A stretch of 64,000 nucleotides of DNA from CADEEN01 sp963740395 (GCA_963740395.1 CAVUEP010000008.1:1-64000), one strand, 5' to 3'; numbered from the stretch's first letter, positions 44,201-53,869 are shown. The notes: generated by a model not told the origin, from the letters alone. A program made the numbers and translations.

Positions 44201-44524
44201 CGAACGCGGCTATGCGAAGCTGCGCTGGCCCTGGGCCATCATGCCGAGGCAGCGCGTCAGGCCCGGCTGTTGGCCGAACTGGCGCCGGGCGACAGCTGCG
44301 ACGAGTTGTACCGTGGTGAGGTCTGGCTGGCCGCGTACCAGGCCTTGGCGGCAGTCGACCCGAAGTCGGCCGCCAAGGTGTTGGAACGGGCGCTGAGCTG
44401 GGTCCACGAGGTGGCCAATCGGCATGTGCCGCAAGCCTTCCGCGACAGCTTTTTGCACCGCAATGCGGTGAACAGCAAGTTGCTCGCGTTCGCGTCCCGC
44501 AACGCCGCCTTGGCAGCCGACTGA
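41228..44524 (+). CDS. Large SARP-like transcriptional regulator 2 (wHTH-BTAD-ATPase-TPR)
   Basis: The 1098-aa protein starts MHLTLSAHAA; a 19-codon upstream extension is open. It is a paralogue of regulator 1. The wHTH-BTAD half is nearly identical (one or two amino-acid changes over about 165 residues). The rest is clearly diverged: Walker A GEAGMGKS (about 258), Walker B AVIVDDLHFAD (about 361), TPR-like helices to the end, and the shared C-terminal motif FRDSFLHR. The identical DNA-binding half predicts that both bind the same ATAACGC operators, while the divergent ATPase/TPR halves would sense different signals. It closes the secreted-protein cluster. Confidence 0.85.
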   Translation: MHLTLSAHAAAHTGGAPIALALRDAALLAWLALEGPTPRARLAALLWPDSELASAHNSLRQRLFKLRKQLGADAVTGTTTLALAHGVTHDLAEADQVLGAGAPVAAGEFAAWLEQQRQRRHGRVRQSLAELCEMAETAGDWPDALSHAHELVALSPLSEEAHRRVIRLHYLSGDRAAALLAFDRCERMLKDEVGARPDAQTLALLSTIESGARSGSALAVSSAIPANMLRPPQMVGRRGELLAALHAWRDDRVFCLEGEAGMGKSRLLQEIAVHRPDAVCAQARPGDAVVPYSTLVRLLRALMARTPQVQDTSTLRSLALVLPALGAPNEMLVGTDASHRMALGQAVAERIEAARQAGVGAVIVDDLHFADDASLEMFLQLSRGGAVLQWGFARRPAEGSRGLNELVEALLEEQRLEPVPLAALTREQLAELLDTLSLPASQVAALSQTLHQHTGGNPLFVLETLRQSWVDSSLAGGRLPRPVSVTRLIERRVMRLSPAAVRLARCAAVAGVDFSIELAAVVLAVPVIDLADAWTELEQAQVFADGAFAHDLINETVRAALPRQIARHLHGEVASHLESRGAEAASVAAHWLAAGETRRALPFLRRAGETAMAQRRFGEAAATFENEAQLRLGLDDRSGAFAAAHAMRQACFELDLGDRTDAALELMQRAACTPQQRASAQAERAIVCMHRGAMLAAEEAVVAGLAALGSLAEPALRSLLNQHLAAVRVWQHRPAEAFELMRSIESDVEATCDIDRQVEFAQGYAVVLEHLDRPAESAVWYRRAADKAIAGAKLPAAAQALLNLAIGSRDSGQLDTALATLQEAQALLVSLPEGAIPYSSLDVNFGIVMRDLGRYGEALDWLDRAIERGRVHVPGWVPLFLAHRAQTWLALGQLSQAQQDLNAAAVDEAPPLARLRCELASAQLQRSLGKDAGAAFARAEAQIGVNGRALSRHRLVLMRCSVLDPAEALAAAGEVLDSALAAKRAGVMVAARTRLCEAALALGHHAEAARQARLLAELAPGDSCDELYRGEVWLAAYQALAAVDPKSAAKVLERALSWVHEVANRHVPQAFRDSFLHRNAVNSKLLAFASRNAALAAD
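41319..41818 (+). repeat. 500-bp near-identical direct repeat, copy 2
   Basis: This is the partner of 26827-27326 in the same orientation, 14,492 bp apart. It encodes the wHTH-BTAD part of regulator 2. The sharp loss of identity at 41819 coincides with the end of the BTAD domain. Confidence 0.9.
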
Positions 44525-44573
44525 CGGCGGCAACTGGTGCCACGCAGCCGCGGCCTGCGCTGCGCGCCAGAGG

Positions 44574-44826
44574 GCCCTACAGCCCCGCGGCCGCCCACAG
44601 CGCCTTGGCCTTGTGGCTGCGGCCGGCCCTGACGGGCCTTCACTTGGCTGCGCCAAGTGGGCCCCGCCGCAAGCCAGCCGGGTCGCTGGCGCGACCGCTG
44701 GCCCTACAGCCCGGCCGCTGCACGCAGCGCCTTGGCCTTGTGGCTGCGGCCGGCCCTGGCGGGCCTTGACTTGGCTGCGCCAAGTGAGCTTCGCCGCAAG
44801 GCAGCCGGGTCGCTGCGCGACCGCTG
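44574..44826. repeat. Two 126/127-bp tandem repeats derived from the metK 3' end
   Basis: The unit 44574-44700 is repeated at 44701-44826, and a third, partial copy continues into the end of metK. Each unit holds GCCTTGGCCTTGTGGC, a palindrome CACTTGGC-TGC-GCCAAGTG (44641-44659; one base shorter in unit 2), and CAGCCGGGTCGCT. On the minus strand each unit ends with codons for ALRAAAGL or ALWAAAGL plus a stop, echoing the metK C-terminus. No other gene lies in 44525-44829. Confidence 0.8.
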
Positions 44827-44829
44827 GCC

Positions 44830-46017
44830 TTAGCGGCCAGCCGCTGCACGCAGCGCGGCTGCCTTGTCGGTCCGCTCCCAGCGTGAACTCGGGCTCTTCG
44901 CGGCCGAAGTGGCCGTAGGCGGCGGTCTTCTCGTAGATCGGGCGCAGCAGGTCGAGCATCTGGATGATGCCCTTGGGGCGCAGGTCGAAGTGCTCGGCGC
45001 ACCAGCGCGGACGATCTTGTCGTCGCTGATCACGCCGGTGCCTTCGGTGTAGACGGTGATGTTCATCGGCTCGCGCCACGCCGATGGCGTAGGCCACCTG
45101 GATCTGGCACTGGCGCGCCAGGCCGGCGGCGACGATGTTCTTGGCCACATAGCGCGCGGCGTAGGCGGCACTGCGGTCGACCTTGCTCGGGTCCTTGCCG
45201 CAGAACGCGCCGCCGCCGTGCGGGCAGGCGCCGCCGTAGGTGTCGACGATGATCTTGCGCCCGGTCAGGCCGCAGTCGCCCTGCGGGCCGCCGACGACGA
45301 AGCGGCCGGTCGGGTTGATCAGGTACTTGGTGTTCTTCAGCCACTCCTTGGGCAGCACCGGCTTGATGATCTCTTCGATGATCGCTTCGTTGAACGAGGC
45401 CTTCATCTTCTTCGAGGTCTCGCTCTGGTCGGGGCTGTGCTGCGTCGACAGCACCACGGTGTCGATGCTGTGCGGCTTGCCGTCGACGTAGCGCATCGTC
45501 ACCTGGCTCTTGGCGTCGGGGCGCAGGAAGGGCAGGCGGCCGTCCTTGCGCAACTGGGCCTGGCGCTCGACCAGGCGGTGCGCGTAGTAGATCGGCGCGG
45601 GCATCAGCTCGGGCGTCTCGTCGCAGGCGTAGCCGAACATCAGGCCCTGGTCGCCGGCGCCGGTGTTGAGGTGGTCGTCGCGACGCATGGTCGACGCCCT
45701 GGGCGATGTCGTTGCTCTGCTTGTCGTAGGCCGACCATCACCGCGCAGCCCTTGTAGTCGATGCCGTAGTCGGTGTTGTCGTAGCCGATGCGCTTCATGG
45801 TGTCGCGCGCGACCTGGATGTAGTCGACATGCGCATTGGTCGTGATCTCGCCGGCCAGCACCACCAGGCCGGTGTTGCACAGCGTCTCGGCGGCGACGCG
45901 CGAGCGCGGGTCCTGCTTGAAGATCGCGTCGAGGATGGCGTCGGAGATCTGGTCGGACACCTTGTCGGGGTGTCCTTCGGAGACGGATTCGGATGTGAAG
46001 AGAAAATCGTTGGCCAC
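44830..46017 (-). CDS. metK: S-adenosylmethionine synthetase (five apparent frameshifts)
   Basis: MetK makes S-adenosylmethionine from methionine and ATP. The start is GTG at 46017 (ANDFLFTSESVSEGHPDKVSD), with CTGGAG upstream. Family landmarks appear in order but in changing frames: GYDNTDYGIDYKGCAVMV, GAGDQGLMFGYACDET, STQHSPDQS, INPTGRFVVGGPQGDCGLTGRKI, DTYGGACPHGGGAFCGKDPSKVDRSAAY, YAIGVA, AYGHFGRE. Breaks lie near 45735, 45690, 45075, 45010 and 44890, mostly one extra base. Because metK is normally essential, sequencing error is by far the likeliest cause. Expected length is about 393 aa. Confidence 0.92.
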
Positions 46018-46175
46018 TCTTAAACTCCAGTTAGGTTGCAAGGCGCGTTGCCGGCCTGGATCTGGAGGAGCGGCGAACGCTTTAGCAGGATTTGTTGAGC
46101 TGTGATGCCCGGCAGGGGCCGCATTGGCGGCTCCCGCATCGCCCCGCAAGTAGTTCATAACTCGGCGATGCCGCG

Positions 46176-46181
46176 ATTATA
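46176..46181 (-). promoter_or_regulatory. Probable -10 element of the metK promoter
   Basis: A perfect TATAAT on the minus strand lies about 160 bases upstream of the metK start. Its -35 region would fall inside the beginning of the divergent acyltransferase gene, where no good hexamer is seen. The leader between it and metK showed no riboswitch that I recognise. Confidence 0.45.
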
Positions 46182-46187
46182 GGAAAC

Positions 46188-47058
46188 ATGTTACCGCTGC
46201 TTGGCTGGTTGTCACGCCGATCCGTGGGGGTTCTGCACGCGCTGGGTGCGCTGCTGGGCTGGGTCGGCTACGCTGCTGTCGCCCAGCTACCGCCGGCGCC
46301 TGCGCGCCAATGCGGCGCTGGCGGGCATCTCGGCGGCCGAGCGCCATGCGGCAATCGGCCATGCCGGGCGCATGGTGGCCGAGTTGCCGCGGCTGTGGCT
46401 GCGCCCGCCGGGGCAGCCGCTGGTGCCGGCCGTGCAGTGGCAGGGCGCCGAGCTGATCGACGCCGCGCTCGGCGACCGGCCGCGGCCTGCTGCTGCTGAC
46501 GCCGCATCTGGGCTCGTTCGAGGTGATCGCCCAGGCCTACGCCGAGCGCTTCGGCGCGCGCCAGCCCATGACCGCGCTGTACCGCCCGGCACGCAAGGCC
46601 TGGTTGCGCGAACTCGAGGAGACCGCGCGCCACCGGCCCGGGCTGCTGACCGCACCGGCCTCGCTGGCCGGCGTGCGGCAGATGCTGCGGGCCTGCGCCA
46701 GGGCCAGACGGTGGGCCTGCTGCCCGACCAGGTGCCGCCCGACGAGATGGGCGTGTGGGCGCCGTTCTTCGGCCAGCCGGCCTACACCATGACCCTGGCC
46801 TCGCGCATGGCCCTGCAGACCGGCGCGCCGATGCTGCTGATGCTGGGCGAGCGCCTGCCCGCTGCGGCCGGCTGGCGCGTCCATGCCTTCGAAATGCCCG
46901 AGCCCCTGCCCGTGGCAGCCGGCTACGCCGGCGACGATCAAGCGCACCAGGTCGAATGCGCCGCCGTGATCAACCGGGCCATGGAGTTCCTGATCCGCCA
47001 ATGCCCGGAGCAGTACCTGTGGGGCTACCACCGCTACAAGGCGCCACGGGCCTCATGA
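46188..47058 (+). CDS. LpxL/HtrB-family lipid A acyltransferase 1 (three apparent frameshifts)
   Basis: This inner-membrane enzyme transfers a fatty acyl chain to lipid A precursors. It begins MLPLLGWLSRRSVGVLHALG (membrane anchor). It then shows the HX4E/D catalytic motif in LLLLTPHLGSFE (about residue 100), followed by TALYRPARKAWL, GQTVGLLPDQVPPDEMGVWAPFFG and the C-terminal NRAMEFLIRQCPEQYLWGYHRYK, which are typical of the family. Frame breaks near 46275, 46478 and 46690 are each explained by one base. Expected length is about 289 aa. It overlaps the second acyltransferase gene by four bases. Confidence 0.85.
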
Positions 47059-47933
47059 CGGCGCGCCTGGCTCTGTCGGTGCTGTGGCTGGTGCATTGGC
47101 TGCCGGCGCGCCTGCAGGCGGCACTCGGCGCGGGCCTGGGCGCGCTCCTGCACGCCCTGGCCGCGTCGCGGCGCCGCATTGCCACGCGCAATATCGAGTT
47201 GTGCCTGCCCGAACTCGACGCGCCTGCGCGCGCCCGGCTGGTGCGCGAGCACTTTCGCTGGCTCGGGCGCAGCATCCTCGAGCGCGGCCTGCTCTGGTAT
47301 GCGCCGCGCGCGCGCCTCGAAGCGGCTGATCGAAATCGAAGGCGACGTGCACCTGGCCGAGCGCAGCGACGCGCCCGGTGATGTGGCTGGTGCCGCACTT
47401 CATGGCCCTCGACGCCGCGGGCATGGCGATCCAACTGTTCCAGCAGCGCGGCGCTGCGTCGATCTACCAGAAACAAAGCAACGCAGTGTTCGACGCCGCC
47501 ATGCGCAAGGGCCGCCAGCGCTTCGCCGCTTCCGAGCTGTTCACGCGCCAGGAAGGCGCCAAGCCGCTGATCCGCGCCATCAGGCAGAAGGGGATGGGCT
47601 TCGTCAACCTGCCCGACATGGACTTCGGCATCAAGGACGCGGCGTTCGTGGCCTTCTTCGGCGTGCCCGCGGCCACACTGCTGGCCCCCTCACGCATGGC
47701 GCGCTCGCTGGGCATGCTGGTGCAGCCGGTGGTGGCCGAGATGCGCGAGGAGGGCGGCTGGCGCGTGCGCTTCCTGCCGCCGCTGCCGGACTGGCCGACC
47801 GATGACGCGCTGGCCGACACGCCTGCAGATGAACCGCTGGATCGAGGCCGAAGTGCGGCGCAATCCGGCGCAGTATCTATGGGTGCACAAGCGCTTCAAG
47901 ACCAGGCCGGCCGGTGAAGCGCCGCTCTACTGA
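47055..47933 (+). CDS. LpxL/HtrB-family lipid A acyltransferase 2 (three apparent frameshifts)
   Basis: This is a second, diverged acyltransferase, about 291 aa. The N-terminal membrane helix (LALSVLWLVHWLPARLQAAL) is followed by ATRNIELCLPEL, the catalytic HX4D motif in VPHFMALDAAG, IYQKQSNAVFD, FVNLPDMDFGIKDAAFVAFFG and the C-terminal RRNPAQYLWVHKRFKTRP. Extra bases near 47325, 47382 and 47825 break the frame. Tandem late acyltransferases are common in Burkholderiales. The stop at 47933 overlaps the start of the third BTAD regulator by about 20 bases. Confidence 0.85.
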
Positions 47934-49935
47934 ACTACCGGGCCACCCGGGCGCTGCCGCCGAGCAATTGCGGCGTGGTCTGGCGCTGGCATATGCCGAT
48001 CTCGGCGGCGGACGCGCGGAACTGCGCGATGCTCAGCACCAGTTTGCCGCGGTAGGCGACGGCGGCGGCTGCCTGGTGGCGGCGGCAGCCCAGGTCCTTT
48101 TCATCGGCATCGCCGACGACGACTACGCCGGCTTCGAGGCGGCCGTGGCCGTCGTCGCCGATGCGCGCGGTCAGGTCGACAGCTTGCCCGACCCCAATGA
48201 CCGGCTGATCGCGCAGGCGGGGGTTCTGATGGCCGGCGCGTTCATCGACCTCGATGACCCCAGCCTACCCGTCAGGGCGCAGGCGCTGGTGCGCGCGCTG
48301 GCCGACACGACGCTTGCGGCCCCGGTTCGCTGTTGCGCTGGCCTGGCCTCGGCGGGCTACTTCCGTGCGCGCATGGACCTCGAAAACCTGCTCTGGGTCG
48401 AGTTCGCGATGCGGTCGCTGGCCGACGATCCGGCATTGGCTGCGCGCTTGGCCGACGAGACCTACCACCTGTTCGTGCAGGCGCTCTACGAGTGCGAAGC
48501 ACCGGCACGCGCCGAGGCGATGCGCGCGCTGAGAATCCAGTCCGGGCGCGCCACGCAGCCGGAAATCGAGCTCAAGTTGCTGCTGCTGGATGCACAGATC
48601 GCGCTCGGTGCCGGCCGCACCGAAGCCGGTCGCGCGGCACTCGCTCGCGCCGAGCCCCTGCTGCATGTACGCGCCCCGCGACCGGCAAGCTGGTGGCATC
48701 TGCTGCGATCGCGGTTGGACCTGCTCGAAGGCCGGGGTCGCCAAGCGCTGACCCATGCACGGCTGGCCCTGAGGCTGGGGACAGAGAGCCACCTGCCCGA
48801 ACGCTGGATGGGCGTCACCGTGATGCAGGAGGGCCAGGTCCAGATGGTCGCCGGAGCCTACGCCGACGCGGTGCCGTTCTTCGAGCGTGCGGGCCGCGCC
48901 GCGAGCGGCAGGCAGGCGCGGTTCTGCTGGTGCCTGGCGCACCTTGCGCATGCCCTGGGTCACTTCGACGCCGGTGACGTCGACGCCGGACGCGCTGCGC
49001 TGCGCGACGGTCTGGTGATGGCCCGTGAATTGGCCTGGCTGAACTTCTTCCGTGCCGGGCCGAAGGTGGCCGCGACGGTGTGCGCGCTCGCGCTCGAGCA
49101 CGACATCGAGACGCCGTTCGCGCGCGAAGTGATCGCCGAGCGCGGACTGCAGGCCGTGCGTGCGGACTTGTCGGCATGGCCGTGGCCGATTCGCGTGCGC
49201 ACGCTCGGCGGGCTGCAGATCGAAATCGACGGGCAGACGCTGGTGTTCAAGGGCAAGGTGGCGCGCAAGCCGCTCGATCTGCTGTTGTTCGTGGTCGCCT
49301 CCAGCGGCACCGATGTGTCGACTGCTACGGCGGCGTTCGCGCTCTGGCGCGATCTCGACGGCGACAAGGCGCGGGCGGCACTCAACATTGCGCTGCACCG
49401 CCTGCGCAAACTGCTGGGCAACGACGAGGCGGTGTTGCTCGAAGTCGGCCGCCTGAGTCTGAACCCGAAACTGGTCTGGGTCGACTGCCTGGCGTTCGAG
49501 CAGCTTGCCGACAGCGTGGGCATGCCCACGCCCGAGACACTTGGGACCGCCGCGCGCGCCGGCGCTGAAAGGGCGCAGGCGTTGTACACGGGCGCCTTCC
49601 TGCACGACGCCGAGGATGAGGCCTGGCAGCTGGTCTATCGCACCCGCCTGGCCAGCAAGTTCAAGCGCATCGTCACGCTGCTGGCGCGCGCGGCCATTGC
49701 ACGCGGCGACGGCCGCCATGCGCGCGCCCTGCTCGAACGCGGGCTCGAGTTCGACCCCTTGGCCGAAGACCTGGCACGCGACCTGATGCGCGAGTTGATC
49801 GACGTCGGCGAACAGGCCGCGGCCCTGGGCGTTTTCGCACGCTGCCGCGACGCCATCGCCGCCGGGCTCGGTGCCAAGCCTTCGGCGGCCACGCTGGCGC
49901 TGGTGGCACCGCTGACCGGCATCCCCCCGGCATAG
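47914..49935 (+). CDS. BTAD-domain transcriptional regulator 3 (C-terminal SARP module)
   Basis: The 673-aa protein starts with GTG at 47914, inside the end of the acyltransferase gene; later starts are possible. Residues 1-420 are helical and TPR-like (AEPLLHVRAPRPASWWHLLRS, VTVMQEGQVQMVAGAYADAVPFFERA in part). No Walker motif is visible. The DNA-binding module is at the C-terminus: OmpR-like winged helix (VRTLGGLQIEIDG, ALNIALHRLRKLLGND, about 428-505) then a BTAD domain (to 673). This order is opposite to that of regulators 1 and 2, and the sequence is only distantly related. It sits directly upstream of a variant direct-repeat promoter (site E), its likely target. Confidence 0.82.
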   Translation: MKRRSTELPGHPGAAAEQLRRGLALAYADLGGGRAELRDAQHQFAAVGDGGGCLVAAAAQVLFIGIADDDYAGFEAAVAVVADARGQVDSLPDPNDRLIAQAGVLMAGAFIDLDDPSLPVRAQALVRALADTTLAAPVRCCAGLASAGYFRARMDLENLLWVEFAMRSLADDPALAARLADETYHLFVQALYECEAPARAEAMRALRIQSGRATQPEIELKLLLLDAQIALGAGRTEAGRAALARAEPLLHVRAPRPASWWHLLRSRLDLLEGRGRQALTHARLALRLGTESHLPERWMGVTVMQEGQVQMVAGAYADAVPFFERAGRAASGRQARFCWCLAHLAHALGHFDAGDVDAGRAALRDGLVMARELAWLNFFRAGPKVAATVCALALEHDIETPFAREVIAERGLQAVRADLSAWPWPIRVRTLGGLQIEIDGQTLVFKGKVARKPLDLLLFVVASSGTDVSTATAAFALWRDLDGDKARAALNIALHRLRKLLGNDEAVLLEVGRLSLNPKLVWVDCLAFEQLADSVGMPTPETLGTAARAGAERAQALYTGAFLHDAEDEAWQLVYRTRLASKFKRIVTLLARAAIARGDGRHARALLERGLEFDPLAEDLARDLMRELIDVGEQAAALGVFARCRDAIAAGLGAKPSAATLALVAPLTGIPPA

Positions 49936-49961
49936 GGGTCGCTCGGCGCGGCGCCGCATCG

Positions 49962-49994
49962 GTAAGCGTTTCGTAATAGCCCACCCGGTACCGT
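49962..49994 (+). promoter_or_regulatory. Variant SARP-like direct-repeat promoter, site E
   Basis: GTAAGCG at 49962 and GTAATAG at 49973 keep the 11-bp spacing. TACCGT starts at 49989, again 16 bases after the start of the second repeat. The half-sites differ from the ATAACGC consensus, as would be expected for a different regulator. It lies 26 bases after the stop of BTAD regulator 3. Confidence 0.45.
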
Positions 49995-50079
49995 GCACCG
50001 ACGCCGAAGCGTGTTCGGTGCAACGGGAGTCGCAATGGGCAGCGCTGCGGTAGCGACGACGGCTTTGCTAGGGGTTGTG

Positions 50080-52837
50080 ATGCGCGCGGCAGCAGCGGGC
50101 AGGCGCTTGAGAAATGCGCTGGCCGCAACCTCGCTGTTGCTGCTCGTCGCCTGCGGCGGCGGGGGAGACAGTCCGGCCCCCGCGATCGCCACGCCGACGG
50201 TCACAACCATCACAGTTCTGCACTCTGGCGCCAGCGTCGGTGTCGGGCAGACCCAGGCGGTCTCAGCCGAGGCCAGGGACCAAAGCGGCGCCCTCATGGC
50301 CGGCGTCAGCTTCACCTGGGCCTCGTCGAACAGCGGCGTTGCCAGCGTGAACAACGGCGTCGTCACCGGCGTTGCCGCCGGAACTGCCGGCATCACCGCG
50401 TCGAGTGGCGGCGTCACCAGCAGTCCCGCCAGCGTCAATGTCATTGCGGTCGCCCTCGGCAGTGTCGTCATCGACAAGCCCTCGGTGTTCCTTTCTGCGA
50501 TCGGCCAGCCGGCCCGGCTGACGGCGCAGATCCTGGATGCGCAGGGTGTGGCGTTGCCGGGCGCCGTCACCTGGACGTCCAGCGCGCCCAGCCAGGTGTC
50601 GGTCGATGCCGCCGGCCAGGTGGTGGCCCTGGCCATCGGCTCGGCACAGATCTTCGCCGAGGCCGGCGGGGTCCGCTCCGCGCCGACGCTGGCGATCGTC
50701 GCCCAGCCGGTGCCTGGCGCCCTGCTCGTCACCGATGCGCAGGTGGTGTCCGTTGGCCCGCCTCTCGGTCTGGCGGCCGGAGCCACTGCGGGCGTCGGCA
50801 CCGAGTTCGAAGTCACCCTGCGGGGCGTTGCCGCGCCGGCGCCGGGCACCATGGTGATCGCAGCAGAAACCGCGCCGATCGCGGGCAAGGTCGTCGCGAC
50901 GCGCCAGGAAGCCGCAGGACTGGTCGTACGGTTCGCGCTTGCCCCGCTGTACCAGCTGTTCAGCGCCTACGACATCCGTTTGAACATCGAGTTGTCGGCC
51001 TTCGCATTCGAGCCGCTGCCGGATCGGCCTGGCATGACGACGATGGGCGCGGCTTGGGGCGAAGGCCGCAGCCGGCCGCTCGCGGGGACGGCGCGCCGGC
51101 TCGATGCCTTCGACGCCGTTCAGGGCTTTCAAGTGCGACGCCAGCATCAAGCCCCAGCTCGACTAGGTGCGCCGATCCAGCTTTCGCTGGAGAACAACCT
51201 GAAGCTCATCCTCGAAGACCGGCCCGGCTACAGCAAACATGCGCTGGAGGGGTCGGCGGCCATCGTCGGCAGCGCGGGTCTCAATCTGAAGGCGGGCTTC
51301 GAGGCGTCCGGAAGATGCGATGCCCAGGGCCAGCTCAAGCTTCCGGTCTGGGATGGTCCAGTCTGCTCGTCATGCCGGCGGTGCGCTTCGGACTCGGCGC
51401 GGAGCTCGACAGGAAAGGTCGTGCTTGTTCAGGCGGAACTGGGCGTCAAGGGCAAGGTCGGCGTTCAGCCCGGTGCTGGGCTGGGAATGCGGCGGGGCGA
51501 CACCCGCTTGCCGGGGTCTGGACGCGGGGTGGACAAGGTCACCCTTCTGAACGAGTTCAAGACCAAGTCCAGGATTCCTTCCGACAAGGACCCGGAGGCG
51601 AAGGTCTCGGCGCAGTTCTACGTGATTGCGGGGCTCGACGCGTCGCTCCTCCTGGGCGCGGCCAACGCCAGCATCGTGGAGGCCCGCATCGGCCCCAAGC
51701 AGTCCTTCAACATGGCCTTCGAGGACGACCAGGCGGCAAGGCCTGATTACGCCTCCACCTATGACCTGAAGCTCGAAGGCGTCGTCGAACCGGGCGAAGC
51801 GCTCAAGAAGGCGATCGAGATGGTCATCGGCGACGACTCGACGACGGTGAAGTTCAAGGCGGAGTTCTCCACCGACCTCTCGGAGTCGCCCAAGGGCACC
51901 CTGGTGGCCAGCGTGCCCAAGGTCAGGCCCAACGAGGCGGTGAATTTCACGGTCGAGTTCGATGCGAAGACCGTCAACTACTGGCTGCTGGGCGAAAACG
52001 TGGTCGGCGTCGATCTCTGGCGCAAGCGCGATGACGAAAGCAAGTTCACGCATTGGAAGTCGATGGCGCTGATCGCCAGCGGCGCGCCGGTGTATCAATA
52101 TCGATGGGTGCCGACCACGTCCGACGCGGGCAAGTATGAGTTTGCGGCCTTCGTGAGAACGAAGATCGATGTCGTCGATCTCGAGGTCGCCAAGAACTCC
52201 ATCCAGCAGGTCGAAGTGAGCTGTTTCGCGGCGGGAGCCCCGTTGGCGAACCCTTCCGGGCGAGCGCGGGCCCTGGCGACCACGGCTCGCGGCGCACAGG
52301 CCGTCCCGCCGGGGCCGAGCTGCGATGGCAGCTGGACAGGGACGTCACGCGTCACTGGCACGACACCCGGGGTGCCCGGCGCCAACATCGTGAGCCACGC
52401 GAACATCACCTGGATTCCTGATCCGAGCCAGAGCGGCAACGGCAATACCTCCTACACGCCCAGCGGCAGTTTCGACCTGGCGCTGAACAGCCCCGATGGC
52501 TGCACCTTCGCCTTTTCGCCGAGCAACTTCACGATCGTCAATGACCCGCCGCCGGGACCCCAACGATCCAGCGCCCAAACCCCCTGTGGGCCAGGGCAGG
52601 CTGACGATCACCGACAACGGGTTCATGCCGCCGAGCTACGGATTCGGAGGTATTCAGTTGATCGACACGACGGTGACCGCGTCGTGCCCAGGAAAGCCTG
52701 ACGTCGTTACGCAGATGAACGGCTTCCAGGTCACCTATGCATCCGGCAATGGCCCGTTCGCGGTCGGCCAGACCAATTTGTCCGGCAGCGCTGATGACGG
52801 TGCGATCGCGAGCACATGGAACTTCAATCTGCAATGA
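50080..52837 (+). CDS. Large lipoprotein with two Big2-like Ig domains (apparent frameshifts)
   Basis: Starts MRAAAAGRRLRNALAATS with lipobox LLVAC (Cys about residue 26); ATGs further upstream (49993) are less likely. Two Big2-type domains follow (about 35-200): VGQTQAVSAEARDQSGALM...VTGVAAGTAGITA, then a similar unit with GSVVIDKPSVFLSAIGQPAR. The middle part is beta-rich (HALEGSAAIVGSAGLNLKAGFE). A PKVRPNEAVNFTVEFDAKTV repeat and a C-terminal domain with LTITDNGFMPPSYGFGG come last. The frame breaks near 52553, and two short stretches (about 51130-51165, 51360-51415) read better in another frame, suggesting compensating errors. About 915 aa. Likely a surface protein. Confidence 0.72.
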
Positions 52838-52929
52838 ATCGGCCGTGCCGTTCGCACGCTGTGCTGATTGTTCGGCGCTTCGTGCCCGCGCGGATCGGCA
52901 GGTCGTTGCAAGTCTTCAGGAGGTCGGCC

Positions 52930-53869
52930 ATGCCGATTGAACGCAAGCGCTTGTGCGCGATCACGCTGGCGCTCGCCGCCGCGCTCGCGCCTGCCATCAG
53001 CGAGGCCGTGGCGCCGGCCCTGTTATTCATGGTCAAGCAGATCGCCCAGCAGGCGGCCACGTCGATGATCAAGGATGCGCTGCTTTCGAGCCTGAGCGGC
53101 ATGGGGTGCAAGGGGATTGCGCTGTCCAATGCCATCAGCGCCTTCGACCTGCGCAGGGGCGGCGCCGGCGTGGCCCTGGCAGGCATGCCCTCGCTGCCGG
53201 GCGGCATGTCGATACCCAACATGCCGACGATGAGCGGTCTTCCCGGCCTGCCGGCGGGCGCGTCGGGGCTTGGCGGCCTGGGCGCCATCGGCCACGCCCA
53301 TGCCATGCCGCCCGACATCATGGCGAAGATGCAGGCGCTGATGTCGAGTTCGGGGCCGCCTGGGGGCGCGGAACTCGACCCGGAGCAGGCCGCGATGATG
53401 GCGCGGATGCAGCAGTCGATGGCCCAGCCGCTGTCGCCGCCCGAAACCGTGGCCACGATCGACGAGCTGTTCGAACTCGGCTTCCTGCCCAAGCCGATGC
53501 AGGCCGAGCTCAAGGAGTGCATGGTGCTGGTGCCGGCCAGCGTGCCTGCGCTGGGCATGGGCATGGGCATGCTGAAGCCGATGATTCCGGAGCTGCGCCA
53601 GGCGCGTAGCGAATTGCATGCGCTGTCACCGCACGAGCAGGACGAGGTCGCCGCCGCGCTGATTCAAGAAATGCGACCGCTGCCGGCCGACCAGCGCGCC
53701 GCGTTCCTCGAGCATGTCGAGTCCGGTTTCTTCCCGCCGCGTATCGCGCGTGAGGTCAAGCGCGGTCTCTCGGCGCCGATAGCGATCGACACGGCCGTCG
53801 CTGCGCCGTGCCGCGCGCGGCGCGGCGGCGCTATCCCTGTTGCCGACGAGCCCATTCCGGAGTGCTTAA
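52930..53869 (+). CDS. Secreted Met/Gly-rich protein, unrecognised (3' end uncertain)
   Basis: The protein begins MPIERKRLCAITLALAAALA after AGGAGG, with a signal peptide cut near ISEAVA. A helical segment (LLFMVKQIAQQAATSMIKDALLS) and a Gly/Met/Pro-rich stretch (MPSLPGGMSIPNMPTMSG) precede a helical C-terminus (PPETVATIDELFELGFLPKPMQ, HEQDEVAAALIQEM, PADQRAAFLEHVESGFFP). As written, the frame has no stop and runs into the peroxiredoxin gene. Assuming one extra base upstream, as seen all over the window, it would stop at TAA 53867-53869. Function unknown. It follows the Big2 lipoprotein by 92 bases. Confidence 0.6.

Noticed and set aside
46018..46187. Possible SAM riboswitch in the metK leader
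   Set aside because: No conserved SAM-I, SAM-II or SAM/SAH core was found. Only a TATAAT box and an ordinary Shine-Dalgarno are evident.
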